DNA of 64,000 bases from JAZOTM01 sp045657625 (GCA_045657625.1 JAZOTM010000041.1:29056-93055), one strand, 5' to 3'. Positions 25,670-35,557 are shown, counted from the first letter of the stretch. A program made the numbers and translations. Notes: generated by a model not told the origin, from the letters alone.

Positions 25670-26608
25670 ATGTCATTTTCAAGTGAAGTAAAAGAAGAAT
25701 TAACGCGCCAAATTCCATCGGCAAGACATTGTCAGATTGCGGAAGTGGCTGCTATTTTTTCCACCATTGGACGGATTTCCGTTAGCGGTGGAAAGGTGCA
25801 ACTGGTGGTGAATACAGAAAATGTGCAGTTAGCCAGAAAGTATTACACGCTCCTAAAAAAAGCATTCCAATTAGAACTTTCTTTAGATATTTCAGAGCAG
25901 GCAGCAACCGGAAAAAACCATACATATGAAATCTCTATTCAAGAAGAGGCACAGGTAAAAAAGGTATTACAAGCCCTTCGCATTATGGATTTGGAAGGCA
26001 ATATGGAAAATATAGGAAACGGAGTGAATCGGATTTTGTTACAGCAGACTTGCTGCAAAAGAGCCTTTTTGCGGGGATGTTATTTGTCTGCAGGGTCGAT
26101 GAGCGATCCGGAAAAATCCTATCATTTTGAGATTGTCTGTCATGAAGAGGGAAAAGCAAAGCAGATTCAAGAATTGATTTGTGGTTTCTCTATGGATGCA
26201 AAAATTGTTTCGCGTAAGAATCATTATGTGGTCTATTTGAAGGAAGGCGAGCAGATTGTAGATATGCTAAATCTTATGGGTGCACATAAAGCCTTGCTAG
26301 AATTGGAAAATGTGCGTATTATTAAGGAAATGCGTAATTCTGTGAATCGTCAGGTGAACTGTGAAACTGCCAATATCAATAAGACGGTAAATGCAGCAGT
26401 GAAACAGCTGGAAGATATTCGACTTTTACAAGAAAATGTGGGTCTGGACAATTTGCCGGAGAATTTACGGGAAATGGCTTATGTGCGTATGGAGCATCCG
26501 GAGGCTCCGCTGAAGGAGTTGGGAGATTATTTTGCACATCCCATTGGGAAGAGTGGTGTCAATCACAGGTTACGTAAATTAGGAGAATTGGCAGAAGAAT
26601 ATAGGTAA
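25670..26608 (+). CDS. whiA: DNA-binding protein WhiA
   Basis: The 312-residue protein has the N-terminal start SFSSEVKEELT and a degenerate LAGLIDADG homing-endonuclease fold (RGCYLSAGSMSDPEKSYHFE). The C-terminal helix-turn-helix region has NCETANINKTVNAAV and the closing HPIGKSGVNHRLRKL. WhiA affects cell division and chromosome segregation in Firmicutes and sporulation in Streptomyces. It is the last clear member of the hprK-murB-rapZ-whiA group; the lipid kinase follows 6 bases later. Confidence 0.96.
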   Translation: MSFSSEVKEELTRQIPSARHCQIAEVAAIFSTIGRISVSGGKVQLVVNTENVQLARKYYTLLKKAFQLELSLDISEQAATGKNHTYEISIQEEAQVKKVLQALRIMDLEGNMENIGNGVNRILLQQTCCKRAFLRGCYLSAGSMSDPEKSYHFEIVCHEEGKAKQIQELICGFSMDAKIVSRKNHYVVYLKEGEQIVDMLNLMGAHKALLELENVRIIKEMRNSVNRQVNCETANINKTVNAAVKQLEDIRLLQENVGLDNLPENLREMAYVRMEHPEAPLKELGDYFAHPIGKSGVNHRLRKLGELAEEYR

Positions 26609-26614
26609 GAAAGT

Positions 26615-27598
26615 ATGAAAAAGAAAAAAGCATTATTTGTGTTTAATCCTCATTCCGGAAAGGGAATGATTAAAAGAAAATTAGCAGATATTCTAGATAT
26701 TATGGTGAAAGCCGGTTATGAAGTAACGGCACATCCAACCCAGGCTAGAGGAGAAGCAATTCGTTTGGTAGAAGAGGAAGCCGGCGAATATGAGCTTGTG
26801 GTTTGTAGCGGTGGCGATGGTACTTTAGATGAAACTGTTACCGGTATGATGCGTAGACCGATAGAGGAACGTGTGCCGATTGGCTATATTCCAACAGGAA
26901 GTACCAATGATTTTGGAAGCTCCTTGAAGATTCCCAAGGATCAGTTAAAAGCAACGGAAATTGCGGTAAATGGAAAAGCGTTTGCCACAGATATCGGTTA
27001 TTTCAATGGAGATAGTTTTGTATATGTAGCAGCCTTTGGCGCGTTTACAGATGTCTCTTATGAAACAACACAGGAAATGAAAAATGCTTTGGGCCATGTA
27101 GCTTATTTGCTTCAGGCAACCCAGAAAATCGGAAGTTTGCCTTCCTATGAATTAGAAGCGGAAGTAAATGGAGAAATTATTTCAGGAAAGTTTATTTTTG
27201 GAATGATTACCAATTCCAGATCCATTGGAGGCTTTTCGGATATCGCCGGAAAGAATGTGGAATTGGATGACGGTTTATTCGAAGTGACTTTGATTAAGAC
27301 TCCGAACAATATTTTGGAATTAAATGAGATTTTAGCTTCTTTGACAAATTTAATCGATAACACGGATTTGATTTATACTTGCAAGACAGACCGTATTGTT
27401 ATTCGTCCACAGGAAGAAATTGCCTGGACATTAGACGGTGAATTCGGTGGAAACCATAAAGATACGGATATTCGTTGCATGAATAAGGCTGTTGAAATCA
27501 TGATTAAGAAGAACAAAAAAGAGTTAGAAGAAGCTAAGAAACAAGAAACCTCATTATTTGGGGCAGATTCTTTGTTTGGCAGTCTGTTTTCGGATTGA
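26615..27598 (+). CDS. Diacylglycerol kinase family lipid kinase (YegS/DgkB type)
   Basis: The 327-residue protein starts with the nucleotide-binding pattern VFNPHSGKG, then has the kinase motif CSGGDGTLDETV near residue 68 and PTGSTNDFGSSL near 95. DgkB-type enzymes phosphorylate diacylglycerol from lipoteichoic acid synthesis; substrate use here is inferred. A short, charged C-terminal tail ends in LFGADSLFGSLFSD, which is unusual. It is probably translated with whiA. Confidence 0.9.
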   Translation: MKKKKALFVFNPHSGKGMIKRKLADILDIMVKAGYEVTAHPTQARGEAIRLVEEEAGEYELVVCSGGDGTLDETVTGMMRRPIEERVPIGYIPTGSTNDFGSSLKIPKDQLKATEIAVNGKAFATDIGYFNGDSFVYVAAFGAFTDVSYETTQEMKNALGHVAYLLQATQKIGSLPSYELEAEVNGEIISGKFIFGMITNSRSIGGFSDIAGKNVELDDGLFEVTLIKTPNNILELNEILASLTNLIDNTDLIYTCKTDRIVIRPQEEIAWTLDGEFGGNHKDTDIRCMNKAVEIMIKKNKKELEEAKKQETSLFGADSLFGSLFSD

Positions 27599-27687
27599 AA
27601 TTTAGAAAGAGAAATGATAAAATTTTTTGTGGAATGAGTCATAGTCAGTATTTTTACTGATAATAATAAATCGACGGAGGATAAAAT

Positions 27688-28551
27688 ATGTTAGTATCAG
27701 CTACAGAAATGTTGAAAAAGGCAAAAGCCGGACACTATGCTGTTGGTCAGTTCAACATCAACAATCTTGAGTGGACAAAATCCATTCTTTTAACTGCACA
27801 GGAATTAAACTCCCCAGTTATTCTTGGTGTATCAGAAGGTGCTGGAAAGTATATGACAGGTTTCGGAACCGTAGCAGCAATGGTTAAGGCTATGGATAAA
27901 GAACTTGGAATTACAGTTCCGGTTGCTTTACATTTGGATCATGGTACATATGAAGGATGCTACAAGTGTATTGAAGCTGGCTTCACATCTATCATGTTTG
28001 ATGGTTCTCATTATGCAATCGAAGAGAACGTTGAAAAGACCAAAGAATTGGTTCAGGTTGCTCATGAAAAAGGAATCTCTATCGAAGCAGAAGTTGGTTC
28101 TATCGGTGGTGAAGAAGACGGTGTTGTAGGAATGGGCGAATGCGCTGATCCAGACGAATGCAAGGCTGTTGCTGATCTTGGTGTAGATATGCTTGCTGCA
28201 GGTATCGGAAATATCCACGGAAAATATCCGGAAAACTGGGCAGGACTTAGCTTTGAAACATTAGATGCTATTCAGCAGAAGACAGGAATTATGCCACTCG
28301 TTCTTCACGGTGGTACAGGTATTCCGGAAGATATGATCAAGAAAGCAATCTCTCTTGGAGTTGCAAAGATCAACGTAAATACAGAGTGCCAGCTTTCTTT
28401 CGCAGATGCTACTCGTAAGTACATCGAAGCTGGAAAAGATTTAGAAGGAAAGGGCTTTGACCCACGTAAGCTTCTTGCACCTGGTGCAGATGCTATTAAG
28501 GCTACAGTAAAAGAAAAGATGGAATTATTCGGATCTGTAGGAAAAGCATAA
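27688..28551 (+). CDS. fba: Class II fructose-1,6-bisphosphate aldolase
   Basis: The 287-residue zinc aldolase cleaves fructose-1,6-bisphosphate in glycolysis. Zinc ligand segments are HLDHGTYE near residue 80, GNIHGKYP near 176 and LHGGTGIPE near 208; AKINVNTE gives the phosphate-binding loop. The ribosome site ACGGAGGAT is strong and codon choice looks optimised (frequent CTT, GAA and AAG), as expected for a highly expressed gene. It stands alone with a terminator downstream. Confidence 0.96.
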   Translation: MLVSATEMLKKAKAGHYAVGQFNINNLEWTKSILLTAQELNSPVILGVSEGAGKYMTGFGTVAAMVKAMDKELGITVPVALHLDHGTYEGCYKCIEAGFTSIMFDGSHYAIEENVEKTKELVQVAHEKGISIEAEVGSIGGEEDGVVGMGECADPDECKAVADLGVDMLAAGIGNIHGKYPENWAGLSFETLDAIQQKTGIMPLVLHGGTGIPEDMIKKAISLGVAKINVNTECQLSFADATRKYIEAGKDLEGKGFDPRKLLAPGADAIKATVKEKMELFGSVGKA

Positions 28552-28563
28552 ATCTTAAAACAA

Positions 28564-28594
28564 AGGGGTGTTCCTTAGGGAATGCCTCTTTTTT
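28564..28594 (+). terminator. Intrinsic terminator after fba
   Basis: The stem AGGGGTGTTCC/GGAATGCCTCT contains two G-U pairs and is followed by T6. Confidence 0.85.
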
Positions 28595-28783
28595 AATTCA
28601 TTTGAATTCTTATGAATTTTGCTCTTTTATAAGTAGAGCCAAATAGTTTTATGAATAAAAATCATTGGAAAAGAATGGCCTATCTATGGAAAAGAGGAGA
28701 TTTTTCGGTTATAATGGAACGCAAATGCATATAAGTTGCGAGAATGTGACAAAATGCCGATAAACGACAGAAAGGGTACTGAT

Positions 28784-30904
28784 ATGAGCGAAGAGTTTTT
28801 AAAAGTAAACGAGATCTTTGGAGAAAATGTATTCAATGATACCGTTATGCAAGAACGTTTACCAAAAAAGGTATATAAGAAATTACGTGAGGTAATTGAA
28901 GAAGGAAAAGAATTGGATTTAGAGACCGCAGATGTAGTTGCTCACGAGATGAAAGAGTGGGCAATTGAAAAGGGTGCTACCCATTATAGCCATTGGTTCC
29001 AGCCTTTGACCGGTGTGACCGCGGAAAAACATGATTCCTTTATATCAGCGCCATTGCCAAGCGGAAAGGTTTTGATGAGCTTTTCCGGAAAAGAATTGAT
29101 CAAAGGAGAACCGGATGCATCGTCTTTCCCATCTGGTGGACTTCGTGCTACTTTTGAGGCGAGAGGATATACTGCTTGGGATTGTACATCTCCTGCATTT
29201 GTAAGACAGGATCCGGCTGGTGCGACACTTTACATTCCGACAGCATTTTGTTCTTATACAGGAGAGGCCTTAGATCAAAAAACTCCGTTGCTTCGTTCTA
29301 TGGAGGCAATTGATGAGCAGGCCATTCGTTTAGTACGTTTATTTGGAAATCAGACATCCAAGAAAGTAACCCCTTCCGTAGGACCGGAACAGGAATACTT
29401 TATTGTGGATCGTGAAAAATATTTAAAACGTAAGGATTTAATCTTTACCGGACGTACCTTATTTGGTGCTATGCCACCAAAGGGACAGGAAATGGATGAC
29501 CATTATTTTGGTACCATTCGTGATCGCATTGCTTCTTATATGAAAGATGTAAATAAAGAACTTTGGAAATTAGGAGTTTCTGCAAAGACACAGCACAATG
29601 AAGTAGCTCCGGGTCAGCATGAACTTGCACCAATCTATGCAGAGGCAAATATTGCAGTAGATCACAACCAGATTATTATGGAAACTTTAAAGAAGGTAGC
29701 ATATCGTCATGGCTTACAGTGCTTGTTGCATGAAAAACCATTTGCCGGAGTCAATGGTTCCGGAAAGCATAATAACTGGTCTATTACGACAGATGATGGA
29801 ATCAATCTTTTAGAGCCGGGGAAAACTCCTCATGAGAATGTACAGTTCTTATTGGTATTGACCTGTATTTTACGTGCAGTAGATAAACATGCATCACTTT
29901 TACGTGCATCTGCAGCAGATGTAGGAAATGATCATCGTTTGGGTGCCAATGAAGCACCTCCTGCCATTGTATCTGTATTCTTGGGAGAACAGTTAGAAGA
30001 CGTTATCACACAGTTGGTAAGTACCGGATCTGCAACTCGTTCTATTCAGGGAGCAAAATTGGAAACCGGTGTTAAGACTTTACCGGATTTCATGAAGGAT
30101 GCGACCGATAGAAACCGTACTTCACCATTCGCTTTTACCGGAAACAAGTTTGAGTTCCGTAGCGTAGGTTCTCAGGATTCTGTAGCACAGGCAAACGTGG
30201 TATTAAATACCATCGTGGCAGAAGCGTTTGCAGAAGCTTGCGACCGTTTGGAACAGGCAGAAGACTTTGATTTGGCTGTACATGATTTGATCAAAGAATA
30301 TGCCATGGAACATCAGCGCATTATCTTTAGCGGAGATGGATATTCAGAGGAATGGGTAAAGGAAGCTGAAAAACGTGGACTTCCAAATATTAAGTCTATG
30401 GTAGAAGCAATTCCGGCATACATTGAACCGGAAAATGTAGAATGCTTTGAGAAGTTCCATGTATTTACCAGAACAGAGTTGGAAAGCCGCGTAGAAATTG
30501 AATATGAAACCTATGCAAAAACCATCCATATTGAAGCAAAATCTATGATTGATATTGCCAGCAAGCAGATTATCCCTGCAGTGATTCAGTACACCACAAG
30601 ACTTGCTACTTCCGTAAACAGCGTACTTGCTGCTTTGCCGGATGCAGATGTTAGCACACAGCAGGAATTGTTGGCAGAGACCTCTGATTTATTGGCAGAA
30701 ACCAAATTGGCATTGTCTAAGTTGATTGAGGTAGATCAGAAGGCAAAAGAACACAAGGATATCAAAGAGCAGGCAAATTACTACTACAAAGAAGTAACTG
30801 TTGCAATGGCAGCACTTCGTAAGCCGGTAGATGAATTGGAAATGATTGTAGATAAGGAATTATGGCCAATGCCATCTTATGGTGATTTGTTATTTGAAGT
30901 ATAA
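28784..30904 (+). CDS. glnN: Type III glutamine synthetase
   Basis: The 706-residue enzyme makes glutamine from glutamate and ammonia. Its length and the conserved segments CSYTGEALDQKTPLLRSM, VGPEQEYFIVDR, NGSGKHNNWS and NKFEFRSVGSQDS identify the GSIII (GlnN) class found in Bacteroidetes, cyanobacteria and many Lachnospiraceae. The ATG at 28784 is behind AAAGGG; an in-frame TTG at 28736 has no ribosome site. A TATAAT box at 28710-28715 lies upstream in the context TCGGTTATAAT. It stands alone and ends at a strong bidirectional terminator. Confidence 0.95.
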   Translation: MSEEFLKVNEIFGENVFNDTVMQERLPKKVYKKLREVIEEGKELDLETADVVAHEMKEWAIEKGATHYSHWFQPLTGVTAEKHDSFISAPLPSGKVLMSFSGKELIKGEPDASSFPSGGLRATFEARGYTAWDCTSPAFVRQDPAGATLYIPTAFCSYTGEALDQKTPLLRSMEAIDEQAIRLVRLFGNQTSKKVTPSVGPEQEYFIVDREKYLKRKDLIFTGRTLFGAMPPKGQEMDDHYFGTIRDRIASYMKDVNKELWKLGVSAKTQHNEVAPGQHELAPIYAEANIAVDHNQIIMETLKKVAYRHGLQCLLHEKPFAGVNGSGKHNNWSITTDDGINLLEPGKTPHENVQFLLVLTCILRAVDKHASLLRASAADVGNDHRLGANEAPPAIVSVFLGEQLEDVITQLVSTGSATRSIQGAKLETGVKTLPDFMKDATDRNRTSPFAFTGNKFEFRSVGSQDSVAQANVVLNTIVAEAFAEACDRLEQAEDFDLAVHDLIKEYAMEHQRIIFSGDGYSEEWVKEAEKRGLPNIKSMVEAIPAYIEPENVECFEKFHVFTRTELESRVEIEYETYAKTIHIEAKSMIDIASKQIIPAVIQYTTRLATSVNSVLAALPDADVSTQQELLAETSDLLAETKLALSKLIEVDQKAKEHKDIKEQANYYYKEVTVAMAALRKPVDELEMIVDKELWPMPSYGDLLFEV

Positions 30905-30965
30905 AAGCGTTGCTATGGTAAACGAAAAACTAGCGTGTTGGATTCGTAAATAAATCATAAAAAGC

Positions 30966-31002
30966 AAAAAAGCTTCGGAATTTTAAATTCCGAAGCTTTT
31001 TT
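30966..31002. terminator. Bidirectional terminator between glnN and the PBP gene
   Basis: A nearly perfect palindrome, AGCTTCGGAATTT with AAATTCCGAAGCT, is flanked by A and T runs and serves both convergent genes. Confidence 0.92.
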
Positions 31003-31011
31003 ATTTGCTTA

Positions 31012-33666
31012 TTATTCGCTTGTCGTAGTATCGCCGGTATCTGTAGTAGTATCTGTGGTATTTGTAGTATCTGTGGTTCCGGTATCTGTGGTTCCGGTAT
31101 CTGTCGTTGCCGTGGATGCACCGGAGGTGGCAATACTTAATAGGTCATTTAGGTTTGCGAATTGCGTTAGCGTATTTCCTGCATGAATCTGACAGCTCGA
31201 AGTCAGGACTTCCGCAGAAAGTACATAAGCGGATTCGGAGGTTCCACTGGTGGCTCCTCCTATGATGTATACAGAAGAGTGCCTACTTTCTTCCGGACAA
31301 CTATCGGTTGCCAATTGACCGGATTCGGTACAAATGGTAGCACTGATATGATGGCTACAAGTGGTAGTAGGAACTGTACCTTCCGCAAAATATTCTGTGA
31401 TCAGCATGCTTCCTCGTGGGTCATATTCACAGAGGCCTTCCGCTGCAAGCTCTCCGGATTTGGAGCAAACCGTTGCGGAAGTAATCGTAGATGGCATTTC
31501 AAAATCCTTGGCTTCTAGGTCCTCGTGTATGCGAGACATGACGGCTTTCCATATTAGTTTTGGATAAGTCGTGTAAGAAAGCTCGGAGTTGTCATCGTAT
31601 CCACCCCATACTACGCAAGTGTAATATGGTGTATAACCTGCAAACAAAGCATCGCGGTTGTTACTGGTAGTACCGGATTTTCCGGCCTGTGCCATAGAGG
31701 TTCCGAAGTAAGCAGCCTTACCGGTTCCGGATGTAAGAACACCCTTCATGGCATCGGTTAACAGCCAAGCGGTTTCCTCGCTAATGACTTGCTTTGTCTG
31801 AGCAGTATTGTCAATTAAAACATTTCCTTCATGATCCAAAATCTTTGTGTAAAATCTTGGCTCGGTATAGGTACCGCCGTTTGCAATGGTAGCATATGCA
31901 GCAGTTAATTCCAGGTTAATAACACCGTTTGTAATACCACCAAGGGCTAAGGCCTGGGAATTGTCGTCTTCTGTCAGAGTACTGATTCCGAAGTCTTCGA
32001 CCATTTCGTAACCGGTGGTAGTTCCGATGTCGGTTAAGGTTTTAACTGCAACAACGTTGATAGAATTCTCAATGGCTGTACGGAATGTTGTAAAACCACG
32101 ATAAGAATTGTCATAGTTGTGCACGGCAGAACTTTCTGCGTTTGAATAATTAAATGGTGCATCGTCCTGTACAGATGCCAGAGTGTAGCCGGCTTCCAAA
32201 GCAGGGGCGTAAGCTGCCAAAATCTTGAAAGTAGAACCGGGCTGTCTGGTAACGCCGGTAGCTCGGTTTAAGGTCTTGCTGGCAGATTTGTCACCACGTC
32301 CTCCAACTAAGGCTTTTACTTCACCGGTGGATTGATCCATGATGGTGAGAGCAACCTGAGGCTGAAGGGTAAATATCACGGTTTCTCCGGTAACGGTATC
32401 TCCGTCTTCCAGTAAGGATTCACGATAAGCATCAATTGCTGCTTGGGCTTCTTCCTGACTGCTGTAATTAATGGAATCTCCGCCTAAAGCCGTTTTCATA
32501 GTTTGCTCACTGTAGTTAGAGTAAGTACCATCGGAATGTTCGATGGTTAAACGGTAGGAGAAGGAGTACTGTGGATTGCTACCGCCGTAGTTTTCCAAAT
32601 TGTTTACTTCTTCATCGGCAATGGCCTGAATGGTGGAATCCTGTGTGGAGTAAATGGTCAAACCACCTTGATAAAGAGCTTTATAGGCCTGTGTCTCGGT
32701 GTATCCCAAAACTTCCATTAAATCATCAATGACCTGATCGGTTAATGCATCAACAAAGTAAGAGGTAATTTCGGATGCGGAGTTCTCTGCATCTGCAATT
32801 TGAATACGTTCATAGACATTATCGTTTAATGCCTCTTCGTATTCACTTTGTGTGATATAACCCTGTTCCAGCATTTTGGACAATACCAAGGAAGCACGTT
32901 CTTGGTTTGCTTCCGGATTGCTTACCGGATTGTACTTGGATGGATTCTGAGTAATTGCTGCGATAACTGCACATTCAGATAAGGTTAAATCAGAAACGTC
33001 CTTATTGAAGTAACGTTCGGATGCAGCCTGTACACCTAAGGTATTTTGACCTAAGTTAATGGTGTTTAAGTAGTTTTCCAAAATCCATTCTTTGGATTCG
33101 ATTTTTTCTAATTGGATTGCTAAATACTGTTCTTGAATTTTACGAGTAATCTTTTCTGCGAAAGTACTCTCGCTGGTCCAATCAGTAAAAACATTGTTTT
33201 TCAACAACTGCTGGGTAATGGTACTGGCACCTTGTGAAAAGGAACCGGTAGTGAGGGCAGTCATAGCGGCACGAAAGATACCTTTTATATCAATTCCGTT
33301 ATGTGTATAGAAACGTTCGTCCTCAATAGCTACGAAAGCATGTTGCAAGTCTTCCGGAATTTCGTCCAAGGTAACGTAAATACGGTTGGATCCGGAAGCA
33401 ACCAGTGTAGCGGTTACATTGCCGTCTGTGTCTAATACGGTGGAAAGATATCCGGTTGGAGTTGCATCGATATCATTGATATCCGGTGCGGAATCCAGAA
33501 TGCCTTTTACTACACCGACTCCGGCGCAGGTACCGACAATGACAATCGCTAGGAAAACAACTAAAAAGGTTTTTCCAAAGGCGACGCCGAATTTCTTTCG
33601 AACCATAGTACTCTTAGAGGTAAGTTGCTTTTTCCTCTTAGAAGTACCTTTCTTTCCATAATTCAT
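31012..33666 (-). CDS. Class A penicillin-binding protein (PBP1A type)
   Basis: The 884-residue bifunctional enzyme polymerises and cross-links peptidoglycan. A basic cytoplasmic N terminus is followed by one membrane helix at about 31-53. The GT51 domain has EDERFYTHNGIDIKG and QGASTITQQLLKN. The transpeptidase has the serine in PGSTFK (S478), SIN in ENSINVVAVK, and KSGTT near residue 662. The C terminus carries a long extension with cysteine pairs and a Thr/Asp-rich tail built on TTDTG repeats. The ribosome site TAGGAGGACC is good and a TATAAT box lies upstream. No partner gene is adjacent. Confidence 0.93.
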   Translation of the reverse strand: MNYGKKGTSKRKKQLTSKSTMVRKKFGVAFGKTFLVVFLAIVIVGTCAGVGVVKGILDSAPDINDIDATPTGYLSTVLDTDGNVTATLVASGSNRIYVTLDEIPEDLQHAFVAIEDERFYTHNGIDIKGIFRAAMTALTTGSFSQGASTITQQLLKNNVFTDWTSESTFAEKITRKIQEQYLAIQLEKIESKEWILENYLNTINLGQNTLGVQAASERYFNKDVSDLTLSECAVIAAITQNPSKYNPVSNPEANQERASLVLSKMLEQGYITQSEYEEALNDNVYERIQIADAENSASEITSYFVDALTDQVIDDLMEVLGYTETQAYKALYQGGLTIYSTQDSTIQAIADEEVNNLENYGGSNPQYSFSYRLTIEHSDGTYSNYSEQTMKTALGGDSINYSSQEEAQAAIDAYRESLLEDGDTVTGETVIFTLQPQVALTIMDQSTGEVKALVGGRGDKSASKTLNRATGVTRQPGSTFKILAAYAPALEAGYTLASVQDDAPFNYSNAESSAVHNYDNSYRGFTTFRTAIENSINVVAVKTLTDIGTTTGYEMVEDFGISTLTEDDNSQALALGGITNGVINLELTAAYATIANGGTYTEPRFYTKILDHEGNVLIDNTAQTKQVISEETAWLLTDAMKGVLTSGTGKAAYFGTSMAQAGKSGTTSNNRDALFAGYTPYYTCVVWGGYDDNSELSYTTYPKLIWKAVMSRIHEDLEAKDFEMPSTITSATVCSKSGELAAEGLCEYDPRGSMLITEYFAEGTVPTTTCSHHISATICTESGQLATDSCPEESRHSSVYIIGGATSGTSESAYVLSAEVLTSSCQIHAGNTLTQFANLNDLLSIATSGASTATTDTGTTDTGTTDTTNTTDTTTDTGDTTTSE

Positions 33667-33788
33667 AATGGTCCTCCTATTTACTTATACGGAATACATT
33701 ATAGCAAAAATAGTGGTGGAAAGGAATGATTTTTCGAGATATACTAATACTGCCGAAGAAGGCAAGAGAAGTAAAAAAGGAGATTTTC

Positions 33789-34433
33789 ATGGCCAATCAT
33801 TTTGTATACCAAGGTGGAGTAGGAGAAATAGAAGAAAAAAAGTCTAGATTTATCGCGACAGTGCAGCCTGTGCATACAGAAGAGGAGGCATTAAAATTTC
33901 TTGCAGAGCAAAAGAAAAAGTATTGGGATGCCAGACACAACTGTCATGCCTTTATAATAGGAAAAAACCAAGAACTGCAACGCTGCTCAGATGACGGAGA
34001 ACCTGCAGGAACAGCGGGAAGACCTATGTTGGAAGTCTTGCTTCATGAGGATTTGCATGACGTAGCAGTGGTGGTGACACGTTATTTTGGCGGTACTTTA
34101 CTGGGAACCGGCGGATTGGTAAGAGCCTATCAAAAAGCAGTACAAGAAGGTCTTGCCGCTTCTGTTATAGGAGAAAAAAACACCGGACGGACATTTGCCA
34201 TCAAAACAGATTACAGTGACTATGGCAAATTAGAGTTTTTGTTTCGGGAACAGGGGTATGAATTGATTTCTTCGGAATTTACTGACGCAGTGGAATTAAA
34301 GATCGTTGTTCCCATGGATGAAGTAGAAAATATGAAGAATCTAATTACGGATGCAACAGGTGGAAGAGCACAAATACAGCTTTCGGATCCTATGGATTAT
34401 GCTTGGGTGGATGGTGGAATCCTGTTTTACTAA
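33789..34433 (+). CDS. YigZ/IMPACT family protein
   Basis: The 214-residue protein has the UPF0029/IMPACT N-terminal domain (KKSRFIATVQPV, WDARHNCHAFIIG, RCSDDGEPAGTAGRPML) and a C-terminal YigZ-type ferredoxin-like domain. Relatives have been linked to translation control and to ribosome or nucleic-acid binding, without a defined bacterial reaction. The ATG at 33789 is preceded by AAGGAG; the upstream ATG at 33726 lies near the opposite-strand PBP promoter and has no such site. It is divergent from the PBP gene. Confidence 0.9.
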   Translation: MANHFVYQGGVGEIEEKKSRFIATVQPVHTEEEALKFLAEQKKKYWDARHNCHAFIIGKNQELQRCSDDGEPAGTAGRPMLEVLLHEDLHDVAVVVTRYFGGTLLGTGGLVRAYQKAVQEGLAASVIGEKNTGRTFAIKTDYSDYGKLEFLFREQGYELISSEFTDAVELKIVVPMDEVENMKNLITDATGGRAQIQLSDPMDYAWVDGGILFY

Positions 34434-34494
34434 TGACAGACAATTAAAGAAAAAAGAAGAAAAAGTAAAACTTTATTTTTTTTAAAAAAACTGG

Positions 34495-34523
34495 TTGACT
34501 TTTCCCCTATAGGAAAGTATAAT
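34495..34523 (+). promoter_or_regulatory. Promoter of tRNA-Gln
   Basis: TTGACT (34495-34500) and TATAAT (34518-34523) have a 17-base spacer, 20 bases ahead of the tRNA. The A/T-rich stretch before the -35 box could be an UP element. Confidence 0.85.
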
Positions 34524-34543
34524 TCTTTTTGTTGACAAAACAA

Positions 34544-34615
34544 TGGCCCATCGCCAAATGGTAAGGCAACGGACTCTGACTCCGTCATTTCAAGGTTCGA
34601 ATCCTTGTGGGCCAG
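34544..34615 (+). tRNA. tRNA-Gln (CTG)
   Basis: A 72-base cloverleaf is visible. The acceptor arms TGGCCCA/TGGGCCA pair, the anticodon loop is CTCTGAC, giving anticodon CTG, and the T arm contains GGTTCGAATCC. CCA is not encoded. It has its own promoter and terminator and is therefore a single tRNA unit. Confidence 0.95.
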
Positions 34616-34622
34616 CTGAAAG

Positions 34623-34656
34623 AACCCCAGAAGAGTTTCTTCTGGGGTTTCGTTTT
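34623..34656 (+). terminator. Terminator after tRNA-Gln
   Basis: A 10-bp stem, CCCCAGAAGA/TCTTCTGGGG, has a 3-base loop and is followed by TTTCGTTTT. Confidence 0.88.
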
Positions 34657-34768
34657 ATATGCGCACATCCGAATCGTGAGGACTGTAGCAGTCCTACTTG
34701 ATTTCATAGGATTTGTGTGTAAAGAAATCATGATTTTCTCTGGCTAGATATAGAAAATGGAGGCAACT

Positions 34769-35482
34769 ATGGGATATCAATTTCAAGGAAAAGTTAGATA
34801 TAGCGAATGCAATGAACAGGGAAGTTTGTCTTTGCTTGCAATGATGAATTATTTGCAAGATTGTTGTACGTTGCATTCAGAATCTGTAGGGTGTAGCGTG
34901 GAAAAATCCATGCAAGAAAAAAGAGGTTGGATTTTAACAAGCTGGAACATAGAAATTGAAAAAATGCCTGTATTAGGACAGGAACTCATAGTGGAAACCT
35001 GGCCGTATCAGTTTGATCGTTTGTATGGATATCGTAATACGGTAATAAAAACAACCGAAGGAGAATTGCTTGTAAAGACAGATTCTCATTGGGTGTTCTT
35101 TGATGCAACATCCGGAAGACCTATGCGTTTGACAGAAGAAATCACAGGCCCTTTTCAAAAAGATGTGGAAGAGAAACTTCCTATGAAAGAGGTTTCAAGA
35201 AAAATTCAACAACCGGATGTTTATACGGAGAATGTACATCCATATTTAGTAAAGAAATCCGACTTGGATACGAATCGTCATGTAAATAATGCAAATTATA
35301 TTCGGATTGCGGAGGATGTGTTGGAGAAATCTTTCCCTGTGAAGCATATTCGGGTAGAATATAATCATGCAGCGTTATTAGGAAATCAGATTTACCCAAT
35401 GGTGTACCGGGAAGAACAGCGAACGGTGGTGTCTTTGCAGGATGAGCAAGGAAAACCATATGCAGTGGTGGAACTTGAATAA
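34769..35482 (+). CDS. Acyl-ACP thioesterase
   Basis: The 237-residue protein is a double-hotdog thioesterase of the plant FatA/FatB-related bacterial family. It releases fatty acids from acyl carrier protein. It shows VRYSECNEQGSLSL at the start, TSWNIEIEKMP, and the C-terminal DLDTNRHVNNANYIRIA, which carries the catalytic Asn/His region. The start is taken at the ATG at 34769 because the GGAGG ribosome site lies between an earlier ATG (34757) and this one. No fatty-acid genes are adjacent. Confidence 0.92.
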   Translation: MGYQFQGKVRYSECNEQGSLSLLAMMNYLQDCCTLHSESVGCSVEKSMQEKRGWILTSWNIEIEKMPVLGQELIVETWPYQFDRLYGYRNTVIKTTEGELLVKTDSHWVFFDATSGRPMRLTEEITGPFQKDVEEKLPMKEVSRKIQQPDVYTENVHPYLVKKSDLDTNRHVNNANYIRIAEDVLEKSFPVKHIRVEYNHAALLGNQIYPMVYREEQRTVVSLQDEQGKPYAVVELE

Positions 35483-35557
35483 AAGGGAAACAGGGAAGCT
35501 GTTGTTAGCAAGAAAAGCGAAGGAGAGCATCTTGCTGTATTAGAAAATAGGAGTAGT

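Noticed and set aside
34657..34768. Riboswitch upstream of the acyl-ACP thioesterase gene
   Set aside because: Only one small AGGACTG/CAGTCCT hairpin is present and no known riboswitch core could be recognised.
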